Shown: positions 26,124 through 34,229, numbered from the stretch's first letter. The stretch is DNA of 64,000 bases from Candidatus Microbacterium colombiense (GCA_029203165.1 CP119308.1:1488001-1552000), one strand, 5' to 3'. A program made the numbers and translations. The notes: generated by a model not told the origin, from the sequence alone.

Positions 26124-27523
26124 CCACAGCGTCGCACGGATACGTCGTCGCGATCGACAACGGGTCGCAGAGCACCAAGGTGCTGATCGTCGACGGCGCC
26201 GGCACGGTGCACGCGAGTGCGAAGGTCGCGCTGCGCGCCTACGAGTCGCCGGCGCCGGGACGGTGGGAGCATCCGGACGACGACCTGTGGGACTCGATCG
26301 TCTTCGCGGTGCGCGAGGCGGTCAGCGCCTTCGACGGCGATCTCGCGGAGGTCCGGGGGATCGGTCTGTGCACGATCCGGTTCTGCCGGGCGGTGCTGCG
26401 GGCCGACGGCACGCTCGCCCAGCCGGTGATGAGCTGGATGGACGAGCGCGTCTCCCGGGCGTACGAGTCGGAGAGCGCCGACGCCGCGTATGTCACCACG
26501 TCTTCGGGATACATCGCGCATCGGCTCACCGGCGAACGTCGGGATGCGGCGGGAAACTACCAGGGGATGTGGCCGATCGACGCCGAGCGGTGGCAGTGGA
26601 GCGATGACGATGCCGAATATGCCCGCACCAGCATGGATCCGCGGATGCTGTTCGAGCTGGTCGGACCGGGGGAGCAGCTCGGCATTCTGAGCGCCGAGGC
26701 CGCAGCAGTGACGGGCCTTCCCGCGGGCATCCCCGTGATCGCCACGTCGAACGACAAGGCGGTCGAGGCGCTGGGCGCGGGACTCCGTGCCGAAGGCGAC
26801 GTGCTGCTCTCGCTGGGCACCTATGTCGCGACGATGACGCCGGGCACCCCGCCGGTCGAGCCGCACCCCGACGTGTGGACGAACTTCGCCGCCGAACCGG
26901 GGCGGTACCTTCTCGAGAGTTCGGGCGTGCGCCGGGGGATGTGGACGGTCAGCTGGTTCCGCGACCTCCTGTCGGCGTCGGGGCCGGTGACCGAGGACGA
27001 GCTGAACCACGGGGCGCAGAACGTACCGCCCGGAGCCGGAGGGCTCGTCGTGGCGCTGGACTGGCTCGCGCCTGCCGACGAGCCCTGGCGCCGCGGGGCG
27101 CTCGTCGGATTCGACGGCACCCAGGGGCGTTTCCACATCTACCGGGCGATCCTCGAGGCTCTCGCGATCGAGACCGAGGCGGCTGACGCCCGCGCACGTC
27201 GCGCGCTCGCGGTGCCACGCACGTCGCTCATCGTCACCGGCGGCGGCAGCGGATCAGGACCGATGCTGCAGATTCTCGCCGCCGTCTACGGCGTGCCCGT
27301 GCGCACACCGATCGTGCGTGATGCGGCCGGGATGGGCGCGGCGATCTGCGCCGCGGTCGGCACCGGGATGCACGCGGGGTTCGACGAGGCGGTCTCCGCG
27401 ATGGTCGGCGTCGGCGAGCAGGTGGATGTGCCGGACGGCCTTCAGGCGGCATACCGGGATGTCGTCACGACCTACGCGCGCGTCGTTCCCGGCATCCGCG
27501 CACTCTTCGCCCCTCCCGGCTGA
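26120..27523 (+). CDS. FGGY-family carbohydrate kinase
   Basis: 467 residues from GTG 26120, which overlaps the previous stop as GTGA. The ATP-binding fold begins with AIDNGSQSTKV (phosphate 1), the C-terminal domain has TGGGSGSGPMLQILA and GAAICAAVGTG, all typical of xylulokinase, glycerol kinase and polyol kinase relatives. The usual FGGY signature itself is not obvious. It would phosphorylate a sugar, polyol or dihydroxyacetone-like product made by the dehydrogenases encoded upstream. Last gene of the operon, followed by a hairpin region. The exact sugar is unknown. Confidence 0.9.
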   Translation: MTTASHGYVVAIDNGSQSTKVLIVDGAGTVHASAKVALRAYESPAPGRWEHPDDDLWDSIVFAVREAVSAFDGDLAEVRGIGLCTIRFCRAVLRADGTLAQPVMSWMDERVSRAYESESADAAYVTTSSGYIAHRLTGERRDAAGNYQGMWPIDAERWQWSDDDAEYARTSMDPRMLFELVGPGEQLGILSAEAAAVTGLPAGIPVIATSNDKAVEALGAGLRAEGDVLLSLGTYVATMTPGTPPVEPHPDVWTNFAAEPGRYLLESSGVRRGMWTVSWFRDLLSASGPVTEDELNHGAQNVPPGAGGLVVALDWLAPADEPWRRGALVGFDGTQGRFHIYRAILEALAIETEAADARARRALAVPRTSLIVTGGGSGSGPMLQILAAVYGVPVRTPIVRDAAGMGAAICAAVGTGMHAGFDEAVSAMVGVGEQVDVPDGLQAAYRDVVTTYARVVPGIRALFAPPG

Positions 27524-27572
27524 GGCCCGTCGTCGTGTACTCGCCACTATGCGTGTACACATGCACGACGTG

Positions 27573-27638
27573 GTCACAGCTGCACGGAGCATCCGCCCAT
27601 TCCGTCGTGCAGGCGCGCACGCGTCGTGCAGGTGTGAC
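27573..27638. terminator. long hairpin between convergent genes after the kinase
   Basis: GTCACAGCTGCACG (27573-27586) pairs with 27625-27638 with one mismatch. The 38-base loop contains CGTCGTGCAGG, which is repeated at 27622-27632, and an inverted copy TGCACGACG lies at 27562-27570. Placed between the convergent kinase and membrane-protein genes, it fits a bidirectional terminator, though no T-run is present. Confidence 0.5.
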
Positions 27639-27655
27639 TCGGGCGGAGCGTGGGC

Positions 27656-28009
27656 TCAGCGCCAGATCGCGGCGATCGCGGCGTTGGCGGCCGTCAGGAT
27701 GCCGACGAGCCAGAACATCGCCGACGGCAGGGATGCTCCGCGCTTCTGCCGAGCGGTGCCGATACCGAGCAGGGCGCCGATGATCAGCAGCAGGACCAGC
27801 TTCACGCCGATCTTGACGTAGTTGAGCTCGTAGGTGATGCCCCACGGAGCCGCGAGGGCGAGGCCGGCCACGGCGGCGATGGCCATGCCGATGCTCATCA
27901 GCCGGGTGAACTCCCGCTTGCCGCCGAAGGCCTGCACCGCCCACGCTCCGAAGAGCACGGCGAAGCCGATCAGGTGGACGAACAGCACGATGTGGCGCAG
28001 GGTCTCCAT
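27656..28009 (-). CDS. small four-helix membrane protein of unknown function
   Basis: 117 residues with four hydrophobic helices (about residues 5-27, 36-55, 63-86 and 93-115) and few charged loops. It resembles small Fe-S-free integral membrane proteins annotated only as hypothetical in actinobacteria. It is transcribed alone toward the catabolic operon. The start ATG 28009 has no ribosome-binding site but a TAGCGT box exactly six bases upstream, so the mRNA is probably leaderless. No function can be assigned. Confidence 0.75.
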   Translation of the reverse strand: METLRHIVLFVHLIGFAVLFGAWAVQAFGGKREFTRLMSIGMAIAAVAGLALAAPWGITYELNYVKIGVKLVLLLIIGALLGIGTARQKRGASLPSAMFWLVGILTAANAAIAAIWR

Positions 28010-28015
28010 GCCCTC

Positions 28016-28021
28016 ACGCTA
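28016..28021 (-). promoter_or_regulatory. leaderless -10 box (TAGCGT)
   Basis: TAGCGT lies six bases before the ATG at 28009 on the minus strand, the spacing expected when transcription begins at the start codon itself. Confidence 0.5.
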
Positions 28022-28100
28022 CGATTTCGGCCGTCCGCTTCGCCAGCAAGGGCAGGCTCGCCTCAGCTGCGCCGTGTCGACTCAGCCGATCCGTGTGGCC

Positions 28101-28574
28101 TCAGCCGCGCAGTTCGCGGACGAGCAGCGCGGTGCGCAGGGCGGCATCGGCCGCCTCGGCGCCCTTGTCCTCCTTCGACCCTTCGAGGCCCGCGCGGTCG
28201 AGGCCCTGCTGCTCGTCGTCGAGGGTGAGCACGCCGAAGCCGACGGGCTTGCCGGCATCCAGCGCCACGCGCGTGAGGCCGTCGGTCGTGGCCGCCGACA
28301 CGTACTCGAAGTGCGGGGTTCCGCCGCGGATGATCACGCCGAGGGCGACGACTGCATCGGCACCGCCGGCGAATGCGGCCTGGGCGGCCAGCGCCAGCTC
28401 GAACGAACCGGGAACCCGCACGAGCCGGTGCGAGGCCTGGGCGTCGTTCAGTACGCGCTCCGCGCCCGCGATCAGGCCGTCCGTGATCGTGTCGTGCCAG
28501 GTGCCGGCGATGATCACGACGTTCAGACCGCGTCCGTTGATGTCGCCTGTCCGGGGTGCTCCTGCGCCGCTCAT
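28101..28574 (-). CDS. ribH: 6,7-dimethyl-8-ribityllumazine synthase
   Basis: Condenses 5-amino-6-ribitylamino-uracil with 3,4-dihydroxy-2-butanone 4-phosphate to lumazine, the penultimate riboflavin step. 157 residues is the normal size. The diagnostic segments are VPGSFELALAAQ and VALGVIIRGGTPHFEYV, the latter containing the catalytic His, and VGFGVLTLDDEQQ. Its ATG overlaps the ribBA stop (ATGA). Last gene of the riboflavin operon controlled by the FMN riboswitch at 31548-31686. Confidence 0.96.
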   Translation of the reverse strand: MSGAGAPRTGDINGRGLNVVIIAGTWHDTITDGLIAGAERVLNDAQASHRLVRVPGSFELALAAQAAFAGGADAVVALGVIIRGGTPHFEYVSAATTDGLTRVALDAGKPVGFGVLTLDDEQQGLDRAGLEGSKEDKGAEAADAALRTALLVRELRG

Positions 28575-29833
28575 GCGTCGTCCTTTCCTTCGGCGAGGGC
28601 CTCTGCGAGGTCGTCCGCGCCGATGATGTGACCCATCCGGTCACGCTTGGTCTCGAGGTACTGGTGGTTGTTGGGTCCGACGCCGACGATCAGCGGCACC
28701 TGCTCGATCACGTCGAGTCCGAGCTCGCGCAACTGGTTCACCTTGTCGGTGTTGTTGGTGAGCAGGCGCACGCGGCTGACGCCGAGGTCGTTCAGGATCC
28801 CGGCGGCTGCCGCGTATTCGCGGGCATCGGCGGGGAGGCCGAGCGCGAGGTTGGCGTCGACCGTGTCGAGGCCCTCCTCCTGCAGGCTGTACGCCCGCAG
28901 CTTGTTGATCAGTCCGATTCCTCGTCCTTCGTGGCCACGCATGTAGATCACGATGCCGCCCTCCTGCTCGATCGCGTCGAGAGCGGCGTCGAGCTGCGGA
29001 CCGCACTCGCACTTGAGCGAACCGAAGGCCTCACCGGTGAGGCACTCGGAGTGCACGCGCACCAGCGCCGTCTCGCCGGGCTCTCCCGAGACGACGGCGA
29101 TGTGGTCGGTGCCGGTGACGCGGTCCTTGTAGGCGAGGAAGCGGAATGTGCCGTGCGTGGTCGGAACGGTCGCATCGGCGCGCAGGCTCACGCGGCGACC
29201 GGCGTGGGCAGAGGCCTCGCGCGGGTCGACCTCGTTCAGGTGGGCGATGAGCTGCTCGATCGTGATGACGGGCACGCCGTCGCGCTCTCCGAGCTCGAGG
29301 AGTCCGGGAAGGCGCATCATGCTGCCGTCTTCCGCGACGACCTCCGCGATCGCGCCGACGGGGCGCAGCCCGGCGAGCTGCATCAGCTCGACCGCCGCCT
29401 CGGTGTGACCGCTGCGCTCGCGCACGCCCCCGTCGACCGCGCGCAGCGGCAGCACGTGCCCCGGGCGGATGAGACTGCGAGCGGTGGACTCCGGGTTCGC
29501 GAGCACGTTGAGGGTGTGCGCCCGGTCGTGCGCGCTGATGCCGGTCGTGACGCCTTCGGCCGCATCCACGCTGACGGTGTACGCGGTGGAACGCGCATCC
29601 TCGCTCGCGGCGACCATGGGCTGCAGGTTGAGCGAGTCGGCGAGGTCGGTCGGCATCGGAGCGCAGATGAACCCCGACGACCAGCGCACCGTCCATGCAA
29701 CCCATTCAGGCGTCGCGAGTTCGGCGGAGAGGATGACGTCGCCCTCGTTCTCGCGGTTCTCATCGTCGGCGACCAGCACGGGGCGGCCGGCGCGCAGCGC
29801 GTCCAGCGCTTCGGGGATGGTGGAAAGGCTCAT
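28571..29833 (-). CDS. ribBA: bifunctional 3,4-dihydroxy-2-butanone-4-phosphate synthase / GTP cyclohydrolase II
   Basis: 420 residues. The N-terminal half (about 1-200) is the DHBP synthase with ADDENRENEGDV and the HTEAAVELM segment; the C-terminal half is GTP cyclohydrolase II with the zinc-binding cysteines in SECLTGEAFGSLKCECG and the MRGHEGRGIGL motif. It supplies both riboflavin precursors, from ribulose 5-phosphate and GTP. ATG 29833 overlaps the ribE stop; an upstream in-frame reading into ribD-like sequence is an artefact of overlap. Coupled to ribH downstream. Confidence 0.96.
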   Translation of the reverse strand: MSLSTIPEALDALRAGRPVLVADDENRENEGDVILSAELATPEWVAWTVRWSSGFICAPMPTDLADSLNLQPMVAASEDARSTAYTVSVDAAEGVTTGISAHDRAHTLNVLANPESTARSLIRPGHVLPLRAVDGGVRERSGHTEAAVELMQLAGLRPVGAIAEVVAEDGSMMRLPGLLELGERDGVPVITIEQLIAHLNEVDPREASAHAGRRVSLRADATVPTTHGTFRFLAYKDRVTGTDHIAVVSGEPGETALVRVHSECLTGEAFGSLKCECGPQLDAALDAIEQEGGIVIYMRGHEGRGIGLINKLRAYSLQEEGLDTVDANLALGLPADAREYAAAAGILNDLGVSRVRLLTNNTDKVNQLRELGLDVIEQVPLIVGVGPNNHQYLETKRDRMGHIIGADDLAEALAEGKDDA

Positions 29834-30459
29834 CGCGAGCCTCCTTCCGGTGCGGCCCGGAACGCGAGCAGCCGCTCGACGTGACGGGCGAGGATGTCTG
29901 TCTCCAGGTTCACGCGGTCGCCGACCGTGCGTGCGCCGAGCGTGGTCGCGGCGAGCGTCTCGGGGATGAGCGAGATCTCGAACCACGCGGATGCCGCGTC
30001 CGGCGCGCTCACGGCGCTCACCGTCAGCGATGTGCCGTCGACCGAGATGGATCCCTTGTCGACCACGAGAGGGGCGAGGTCGGCCGGCAGGCTGACGCGG
30101 AGCACGCTCCACTGTGCGCCCGGGCGCACCTCGAGCACCTCTCCGGTGCCGTCGACGTGACCCTGCACGATGTGTCCGCCGAGCCGTGCGCCCACGGGCA
30201 TCGCCTTCTCGATGTTCACGCGGGTGCCCACCGACGCGCTGCCGAGCGCGGCGACGTCGAGGGTCTGCTTCATGACGTCTGCGTCGAACGTGTCGGGCGT
30301 CGAACCCACCACGGTCAGGCAGACGCCCGATACCGCGATCGACTCGCCGTGTACGGCGTCCGCGGAGGCGCGGGGCGCGCGCACCGTGAGTCGCCATCCG
30401 TCTCCGGCGGGAGCGATCGCGGTGATCTCGCCGATCTCCTCGATGATTCCGGTGAACAT
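29830..30459 (-). CDS. ribE: riboflavin synthase, alpha subunit type
   Basis: Converts two lumazine molecules to riboflavin and the pyrimidine precursor. 209 residues with two tandem lumazine-binding barrels; the start MFTGIIEEIG is the family hallmark, the first barrel contains GESIAVSGVCLTV and the second KGSISVDGTSLTV. ATG 30459 overlaps the ribD stop (TGATG) and its own stop overlaps the ribBA start (ATGA), so all four rib genes are translationally coupled. Confidence 0.95.
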   Translation of the reverse strand: MFTGIIEEIGEITAIAPAGDGWRLTVRAPRASADAVHGESIAVSGVCLTVVGSTPDTFDADVMKQTLDVAALGSASVGTRVNIEKAMPVGARLGGHIVQGHVDGTGEVLEVRPGAQWSVLRVSLPADLAPLVVDKGSISVDGTSLTVSAVSAPDAASAWFEISLIPETLAATTLGARTVGDRVNLETDILARHVERLLAFRAAPEGGSR

Positions 30460-31490
30460 CAGATGGCTCCTTCGTTCTCGATCGCGGGATGCGCGATCGC
30501 CAGCAGGTCGGCGCCCAGCGGCACCCATTCGTCGATGGTGAGCCTGCGCGCCTCGGCGATCGACGAGACACCGATGTCGCCCAGCGCGACGCGGCCGCCG
30601 CCGAGCAGCACGGGCGCGATGTACGCGAGCACGCGGTCGGCGAGTCCGGCGGCGAGGAAGGCGCTGGCGAGCGTGGGGCCGCCCTCGACGAAGACGCTCT
30701 GCACGCCTCGCTCGTGCAGGTCGGCGAGCACGGCCGGGAGATCACGGGTGTCGTAGATCAGGGGCGAGTGCGGGTGCCGGCGCAGCGCCGCGCCCTCGGG
30801 CACCGGTCGCGAACCGATCACCACGGGTACGGGCTGGTGCGGGAGCAGCGTGTCGCCGTCGCGGGCGGTGAGAGCGGGGTCGTCGGAGAGCACGGTGCCT
30901 GTGCCCACCACGATCGCGTCGGCGTCGGCGCGCCGGCGGTGCACGTCGGCGCGGGCGGCGCGCCCGGTGATCCACTGGCTCGATCCGTCATCGGCGGCGG
31001 CGCGGCCGTCGAGGCTCTGCGCCCACTTCACGGTCACGTGCGGTCGGCCCAGCCGCTGGGCGGTGAGCCAGCCGTCGATCAGGGCGTGCGCGGCGTCCGA
31101 CTGCTCGCCGGATTCGACGCTCACGCCGGCTGCGCGCAGACGCTCGGCGCCTCCGCCCTGCACGACTCCCGGATCGTCGAGGGCGTAGACCACCCGTGCC
31201 ACGCCCGCCTCGATCAGCGCGAGGGCGCACGGCCCGGTGCGTCCGGTGTGGTTGCAGGGCTCGAGCGTCACGACGGCGGTCGCGCCGCGTGCCGCGCCCG
31301 GAGCGAGCTTCGACAGTGCATCGACCTCGGCGTGCGGAGTGCCGGCGCCGTGGTGCCATCCTTCTGCGAGCACATCGCCCGCGGGGGAGAGGATGACGGC
31401 ACCGACCTGCGGGTTCACGCCCCGCGGTCCCTGTGCGGCGAGCTCCAGTGCACGGGTCATCGCCCGGCGCTCGGTCTCGTTCACTGCCAT
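30459..31490 (-). CDS. ribD: bifunctional diaminohydroxyphosphoribosylaminopyrimidine deaminase / 5-amino-6-(5-phosphoribosylamino)uracil reductase
   Basis: 343 residues. The N-terminal zinc deaminase domain has HAEVDAL and EPCNHTGRTGPC as metal ligands and the Glu proton shuttle. The C-terminal reductase has the VKWAQSLDGRAA and FVEGGPTLASAFL motifs that bind NADPH. I chose ATG 31490, preceded by AAGGA; the extra open reading frame upstream of it lies inside the riboswitch region. First gene of the riboflavin operon. Confidence 0.95.
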   Translation of the reverse strand: MAVNETERRAMTRALELAAQGPRGVNPQVGAVILSPAGDVLAEGWHHGAGTPHAEVDALSKLAPGAARGATAVVTLEPCNHTGRTGPCALALIEAGVARVVYALDDPGVVQGGGAERLRAAGVSVESGEQSDAAHALIDGWLTAQRLGRPHVTVKWAQSLDGRAAADDGSSQWITGRAARADVHRRRADADAIVVGTGTVLSDDPALTARDGDTLLPHQPVPVVIGSRPVPEGAALRRHPHSPLIYDTRDLPAVLADLHERGVQSVFVEGGPTLASAFLAAGLADRVLAYIAPVLLGGGRVALGDIGVSSIAEARRLTIDEWVPLGADLLAIAHPAIENEGAI

Positions 31491-31547
31491 CCGTCGTCCT
31501 TCTGGTGAGGCTCCGGGGGATGCAGAACGCGCGCACGGCGGCGCCTC

Positions 31548-31686
31548 GTGCTGCCTCCCTTCCGGACTAGCGAGGTCTCCCTCGCACCACCGTCGGTCCC
31601 GGATTTCCACCGGATCGGCACCGAGGTCTCCCTCGGCGCTCGCGGACTGTCACCGCCGGTTCGGATTCTCACCGACCCCGGAGCAC
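31548..31686 (-). ncRNA. FMN riboswitch (RFN element)
   Basis: On the minus strand the conserved blocks appear in order: GTGCTCCGGGGTCGGTGAGA, the GGCGGTGACAGTCCGCGAG block, GATCCGGTGGAAATCCGG, ACCGACGGT and AGTCCGGAAGGGAGGCAGCAC. The closing P1 helix pairs GTGCT (31682-31686) with AGCAC (31548-31552). It lies 57 bases before ribD. Known RFN elements bind FMN and switch off riboflavin synthesis; in high-GC actinobacteria this is usually by masking the ribosome-binding site, and I see no clear terminator here. Confidence 0.96.
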
Positions 31687-31696
31687 GTTGATGCTC

Positions 31697-31708
31697 TGAG
31701 TGTACTCA
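31697..31708 (-). promoter_or_regulatory. candidate rib operon promoter region
   Basis: TGAGT-GT-ACTCA is a 12-base palindrome directly ahead of the FMN riboswitch. On the minus strand it contains TACACT (31706-31701), a reasonable -10 box placing the transcript start close to the riboswitch. No good -35 box is visible. Confidence 0.4.
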
Positions 31709-31744
31709 ACGCGCCTGGGGGAGATTCATTCCGCGTCATATAAC

Positions 31745-32608
31745 TCACTTCAACAGGCGCGACAGGCGACGATCGGCGAGCGGCTTGCCGCCGGTCTGGC
31801 AGGTGGGGCAGTACTCGAGCGAGCGGTCGGCGAAGAACACGCTGCGCACGGTGTCGCCGCACACGGGGCAGCTCTCGCCGCGACGGGCGTGCACCTGCAT
31901 CCCGCGTCGTTTGGCGTCTTTGAGATCGGCCGGCGGTTTACCGGAGGCCTCGGAGACGGCATCGGAGAGCGTCTGCTGCATCGCCGCGTACAGCCGATCG
32001 ACGTCGTCCGGGGTGAGGGTCGCGGCGATCGCGTAGGGCGACATCCGGGCGGCGTGCAGGATCTCATCGGAGTAGGCGTTGCCGATCCCGGCGATCACCG
32101 CCTGATCGCGCAGCAGGCCCTTGATCTGTGTACGCCGACCGTCGAGCAGCCCCGCGAAGGTCTCCCTGTCGAAGGCCGGATCGAGCGGATCGGGTCCGAG
32201 CCGCGCGATCCCCGGCACGTCGTCCGGATCGCGCACCACGTAGACCGCGAGCGACTTCTTCGTGCCCGCCTCGGTCAGGTCGAACCCGCTGTCGTCATCG
32301 AGCGCGACGCGCAAAGCGATGGGCGTCTTGCCCGGCTTGATCAGCGTGGTGGGCAGGGCGTCGTACCAGCGAAGCCAGCCCGCCTTGGCGAGGTGGAAGA
32401 CGAGGTGCAGCTCGCTCCCGCACGAGAGCACGATGAACTTGCCCCGTCGGGCGGAACCGGTGATCGCGGCCCCGTGGAGCGCGGTGATCTGCGGGTCGTA
32501 GGTCTTGAGCGCGGCGATCGCGGCCACGCTCGTCCGCGTGATCGTGCGCCCGACGGCGCGCTCGCCGAGGAACATCGTGAGCCCCTGCACCTCTGGCATC
32601 TCCGGCAT
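31745..32608 (-). CDS. Fpg/Nei family DNA glycosylase
   Basis: 287-residue base-excision repair enzyme. The N-terminus M-PEMPEV places the catalytic proline and glutamate as Pro2-Glu3 of the mature protein, matching the PELPEV hallmark. The helix-two-turn-helix region includes GLLRDQAVIAGIGNAYSDEIL, and the C-terminal zinc finger has the four cysteines of CPVCGDTV and YCPTC. It removes oxidised bases and nicks DNA; whether it prefers 8-oxoguanine (Fpg) or pyrimidines (Nei) is unclear. The start has no ribosome-binding site but CATGAT lies six bases before it, suggesting a leaderless mRNA. Confidence 0.9.
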   Translation of the reverse strand: MPEMPEVQGLTMFLGERAVGRTITRTSVAAIAALKTYDPQITALHGAAITGSARRGKFIVLSCGSELHLVFHLAKAGWLRWYDALPTTLIKPGKTPIALRVALDDDSGFDLTEAGTKKSLAVYVVRDPDDVPGIARLGPDPLDPAFDRETFAGLLDGRRTQIKGLLRDQAVIAGIGNAYSDEILHAARMSPYAIAATLTPDDVDRLYAAMQQTLSDAVSEASGKPPADLKDAKRRGMQVHARRGESCPVCGDTVRSVFFADRSLEYCPTCQTGGKPLADRRLSRLLK

Positions 32609-32653
32609 GGTGACATCATGCCACCGCCATCCGACGTCGTCAGGGGGATGTGC

Positions 32654-33268
32654 TCAGACCGCGCCGGTGAGCAGGCGGATGCTGGCGACCCGCACACGAT
32701 CGACCGCGTCGAGATCTCCCCGCAGATAGGCGATCAACGCGTTGAGGAACACGCCGTCGAACAGCGCGTACGCTGACGTCGCATCGACGGCCGGCGGGCG
32801 TCCTTCGAGCTCGGCGAAGCGTTCCACCACGGCCCAGACCATGTCGCTGAGCAGGGCGTCGATCGCGACGATCGTGTCGCGGAATCCGGCGTCGAACAGG
32901 GCCTGGTTGCGCAGGTCGTACCAGAGCCGATGCATGTCGGCCTCGTCGCGCAGCGTGGCGGCCATCTCGGCGCCGAAGCGCTCGGCGAGTTCCATTCCCG
33001 ACGTCGACGTGGCCACGATCGGGTCGTAGCGACGCGCGCACTCCGACTTGTACTGCCAGATGGCCTGGCCGATCAGATCGTCCTTGTCGTCGAAGTAGTA
33101 GTGCAGTAGTCCGTGTGACAGTTCGCTGTGCGCGGCGACGTCGCGCAGACCGGTGTTCGCGAATCCACGGGCGGCGATCGCAGCGAGTGCGGCGTCGGCG
33201 AGCTCGCGGCGGCGTGCCGAGAACTTGTCGGTCCCCGCTTTGTCCGCCCGCACCGATACGTCGCCCAT
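32654..33268 (-). CDS. TetR family transcriptional regulator
   Basis: 204 residues. The helix-turn-helix occupies about residues 20-65 (FANTGLRDVAAHSELSHGLLHYYFDDK), and the rest is an all-helical ligand domain with the usual WYDLRNQALFD helix. ATG 33268 is preceded by GGAGGAGG. It is divergent from the SDR-led operon at 33422, and two copies of its likely operator lie in the 153-base gap, so it should repress that operon and itself until a ligand, perhaps an acyl-CoA or hydrophobic pathway intermediate, binds. The ligand is inferred only. Confidence 0.9.
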   Translation of the reverse strand: MGDVSVRADKAGTDKFSARRRELADAALAAIAARGFANTGLRDVAAHSELSHGLLHYYFDDKDDLIGQAIWQYKSECARRYDPIVATSTSGMELAERFGAEMAATLRDEADMHRLWYDLRNQALFDAGFRDTIVAIDALLSDMVWAVVERFAELEGRPPAVDATSAYALFDGVFLNALIAYLRGDLDAVDRVRVASIRLLTGAV

Positions 33269-33332
33269 CGCTCCTCCTCCGTTCGGATGTCCAGCGATCA
33301 TACGCCCTGGGCGGCGGTTCGATCGATAGATT

Positions 33333-33368
33333 TGGACACCTGTCCAGAATTTCCTTGTCAACTGTCCA
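33333..33368. promoter_or_regulatory. tandem TetR-type operators
   Basis: TGGACA-CC-TGTCCA (33333-33346) is a perfect inverted repeat; TTGTCA-AC-TGTCCA (33355-33368) is a second, imperfect copy exactly 22 bases on, two helical turns, so two dimers could bind on the same face. They lie between the divergent TetR and SDR genes in a locally AT-rich stretch. Confidence 0.7.
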
Positions 33369-33421
33369 AAATTCTGGTGTGCTGTGTCCATCGCTTTCAA
33401 CGACGAAAGGAACAGATCGAC

Positions 33422-34222
33422 ATGACCACTGATCTCACCGGGACACGTGCCCTGATCACCGGAGGTGCGAAGGGTCTCGGCCTGCGCACGGCGCAGGTGC
33501 TCGCAGAACGGGGCGCGTCCGTCGTGCTCGCCGACGTCGACGAGTCCGCAGGGTCCGTTGCCGCCGCCGCGCTCACGGAACAGGGCCGCACCGCGACCTT
33601 CGTCGCCCTCGACGTGACCGATGACGCGTCCTGGACGCGAGCCATGGAGCAGGTGAAGGCCGACCTCGGCGGCCTCGACGCCCTCGTGAACAACGCGGGG
33701 ATCGAGATCTCCGACCTCTTCGTCGATCTCGACGCCGCCAACGTACGGCGCATCCTCGACGTCAACGTGGTCGGCACCGCCCTCGGCGTGAAGCACGCGT
33801 TCCGCACCATGCGCAAGGACGACGGCACGGGCACCGGTGGCGCGATCGTGAACATCGCCTCGGTCGCCGCGACGATCGCCTTCCCGGGGATCGCGGCGTA
33901 CTCGGCCTCGAAGTCCGCGGTGGAGCGACTGAGCAAGGTCGCTGCCGCCGAGTCCGGGCGGCTCGGCTACGGTGTGCGCGTCAACACGGTGTGCCCGGGT
34001 CTCGTACCGAACGCGATGGGCGCCCAGCTCGCCGACGACATGGAGAAGCTCGGGTTGTTCCCCTCCGCGCAGGACGCGGTCGTGGCGGTCGTGGGTCTCA
34101 CACCGTCCGGTCGCCTGGCGACCGAGGACGACATCGCCAGCGGGATCGCCTTCCTGGTGTCGTCGGATGCCGATTTCGTCAACGGAACGACGCTGTCCAT
34201 CGACGGCGCGATGGGGATGTGA
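33422..34222 (+). CDS. short-chain dehydrogenase/reductase
   Basis: 266 residues, classical SDR. Cofactor motif TGGAKGLG near residues 14-21, NNAG near 92, catalytic Ser in NIASVAA, and YSASK (Tyr and Lys). An Asp after the second strand (ADVDES) suggests NAD preference. ATG 33422 has AAAGGA upstream. It heads a four-gene unit with a saccharopine-dehydrogenase-like protein, an acyl-CoA ligase and a thiolase, so it probably oxidises a hydroxy intermediate (perhaps a hydroxyacyl-CoA or alcohol) in the same pathway. Confidence 0.88.
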   Translation: MTTDLTGTRALITGGAKGLGLRTAQVLAERGASVVLADVDESAGSVAAAALTEQGRTATFVALDVTDDASWTRAMEQVKADLGGLDALVNNAGIEISDLFVDLDAANVRRILDVNVVGTALGVKHAFRTMRKDDGTGTGGAIVNIASVAATIAFPGIAAYSASKSAVERLSKVAAAESGRLGYGVRVNTVCPGLVPNAMGAQLADDMEKLGLFPSAQDAVVAVVGLTPSGRLATEDDIASGIAFLVSSDADFVNGTTLSIDGAMGM

Positions 34223-34229
34223 GGAACTG

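Noticed and set aside
16322..27523. Recent horizontal transfer of the Fae operon
   Set aside because: Base composition and start-codon use look like the flanks and no mobility gene or attachment repeat is visible, so transfer cannot be claimed from this window.
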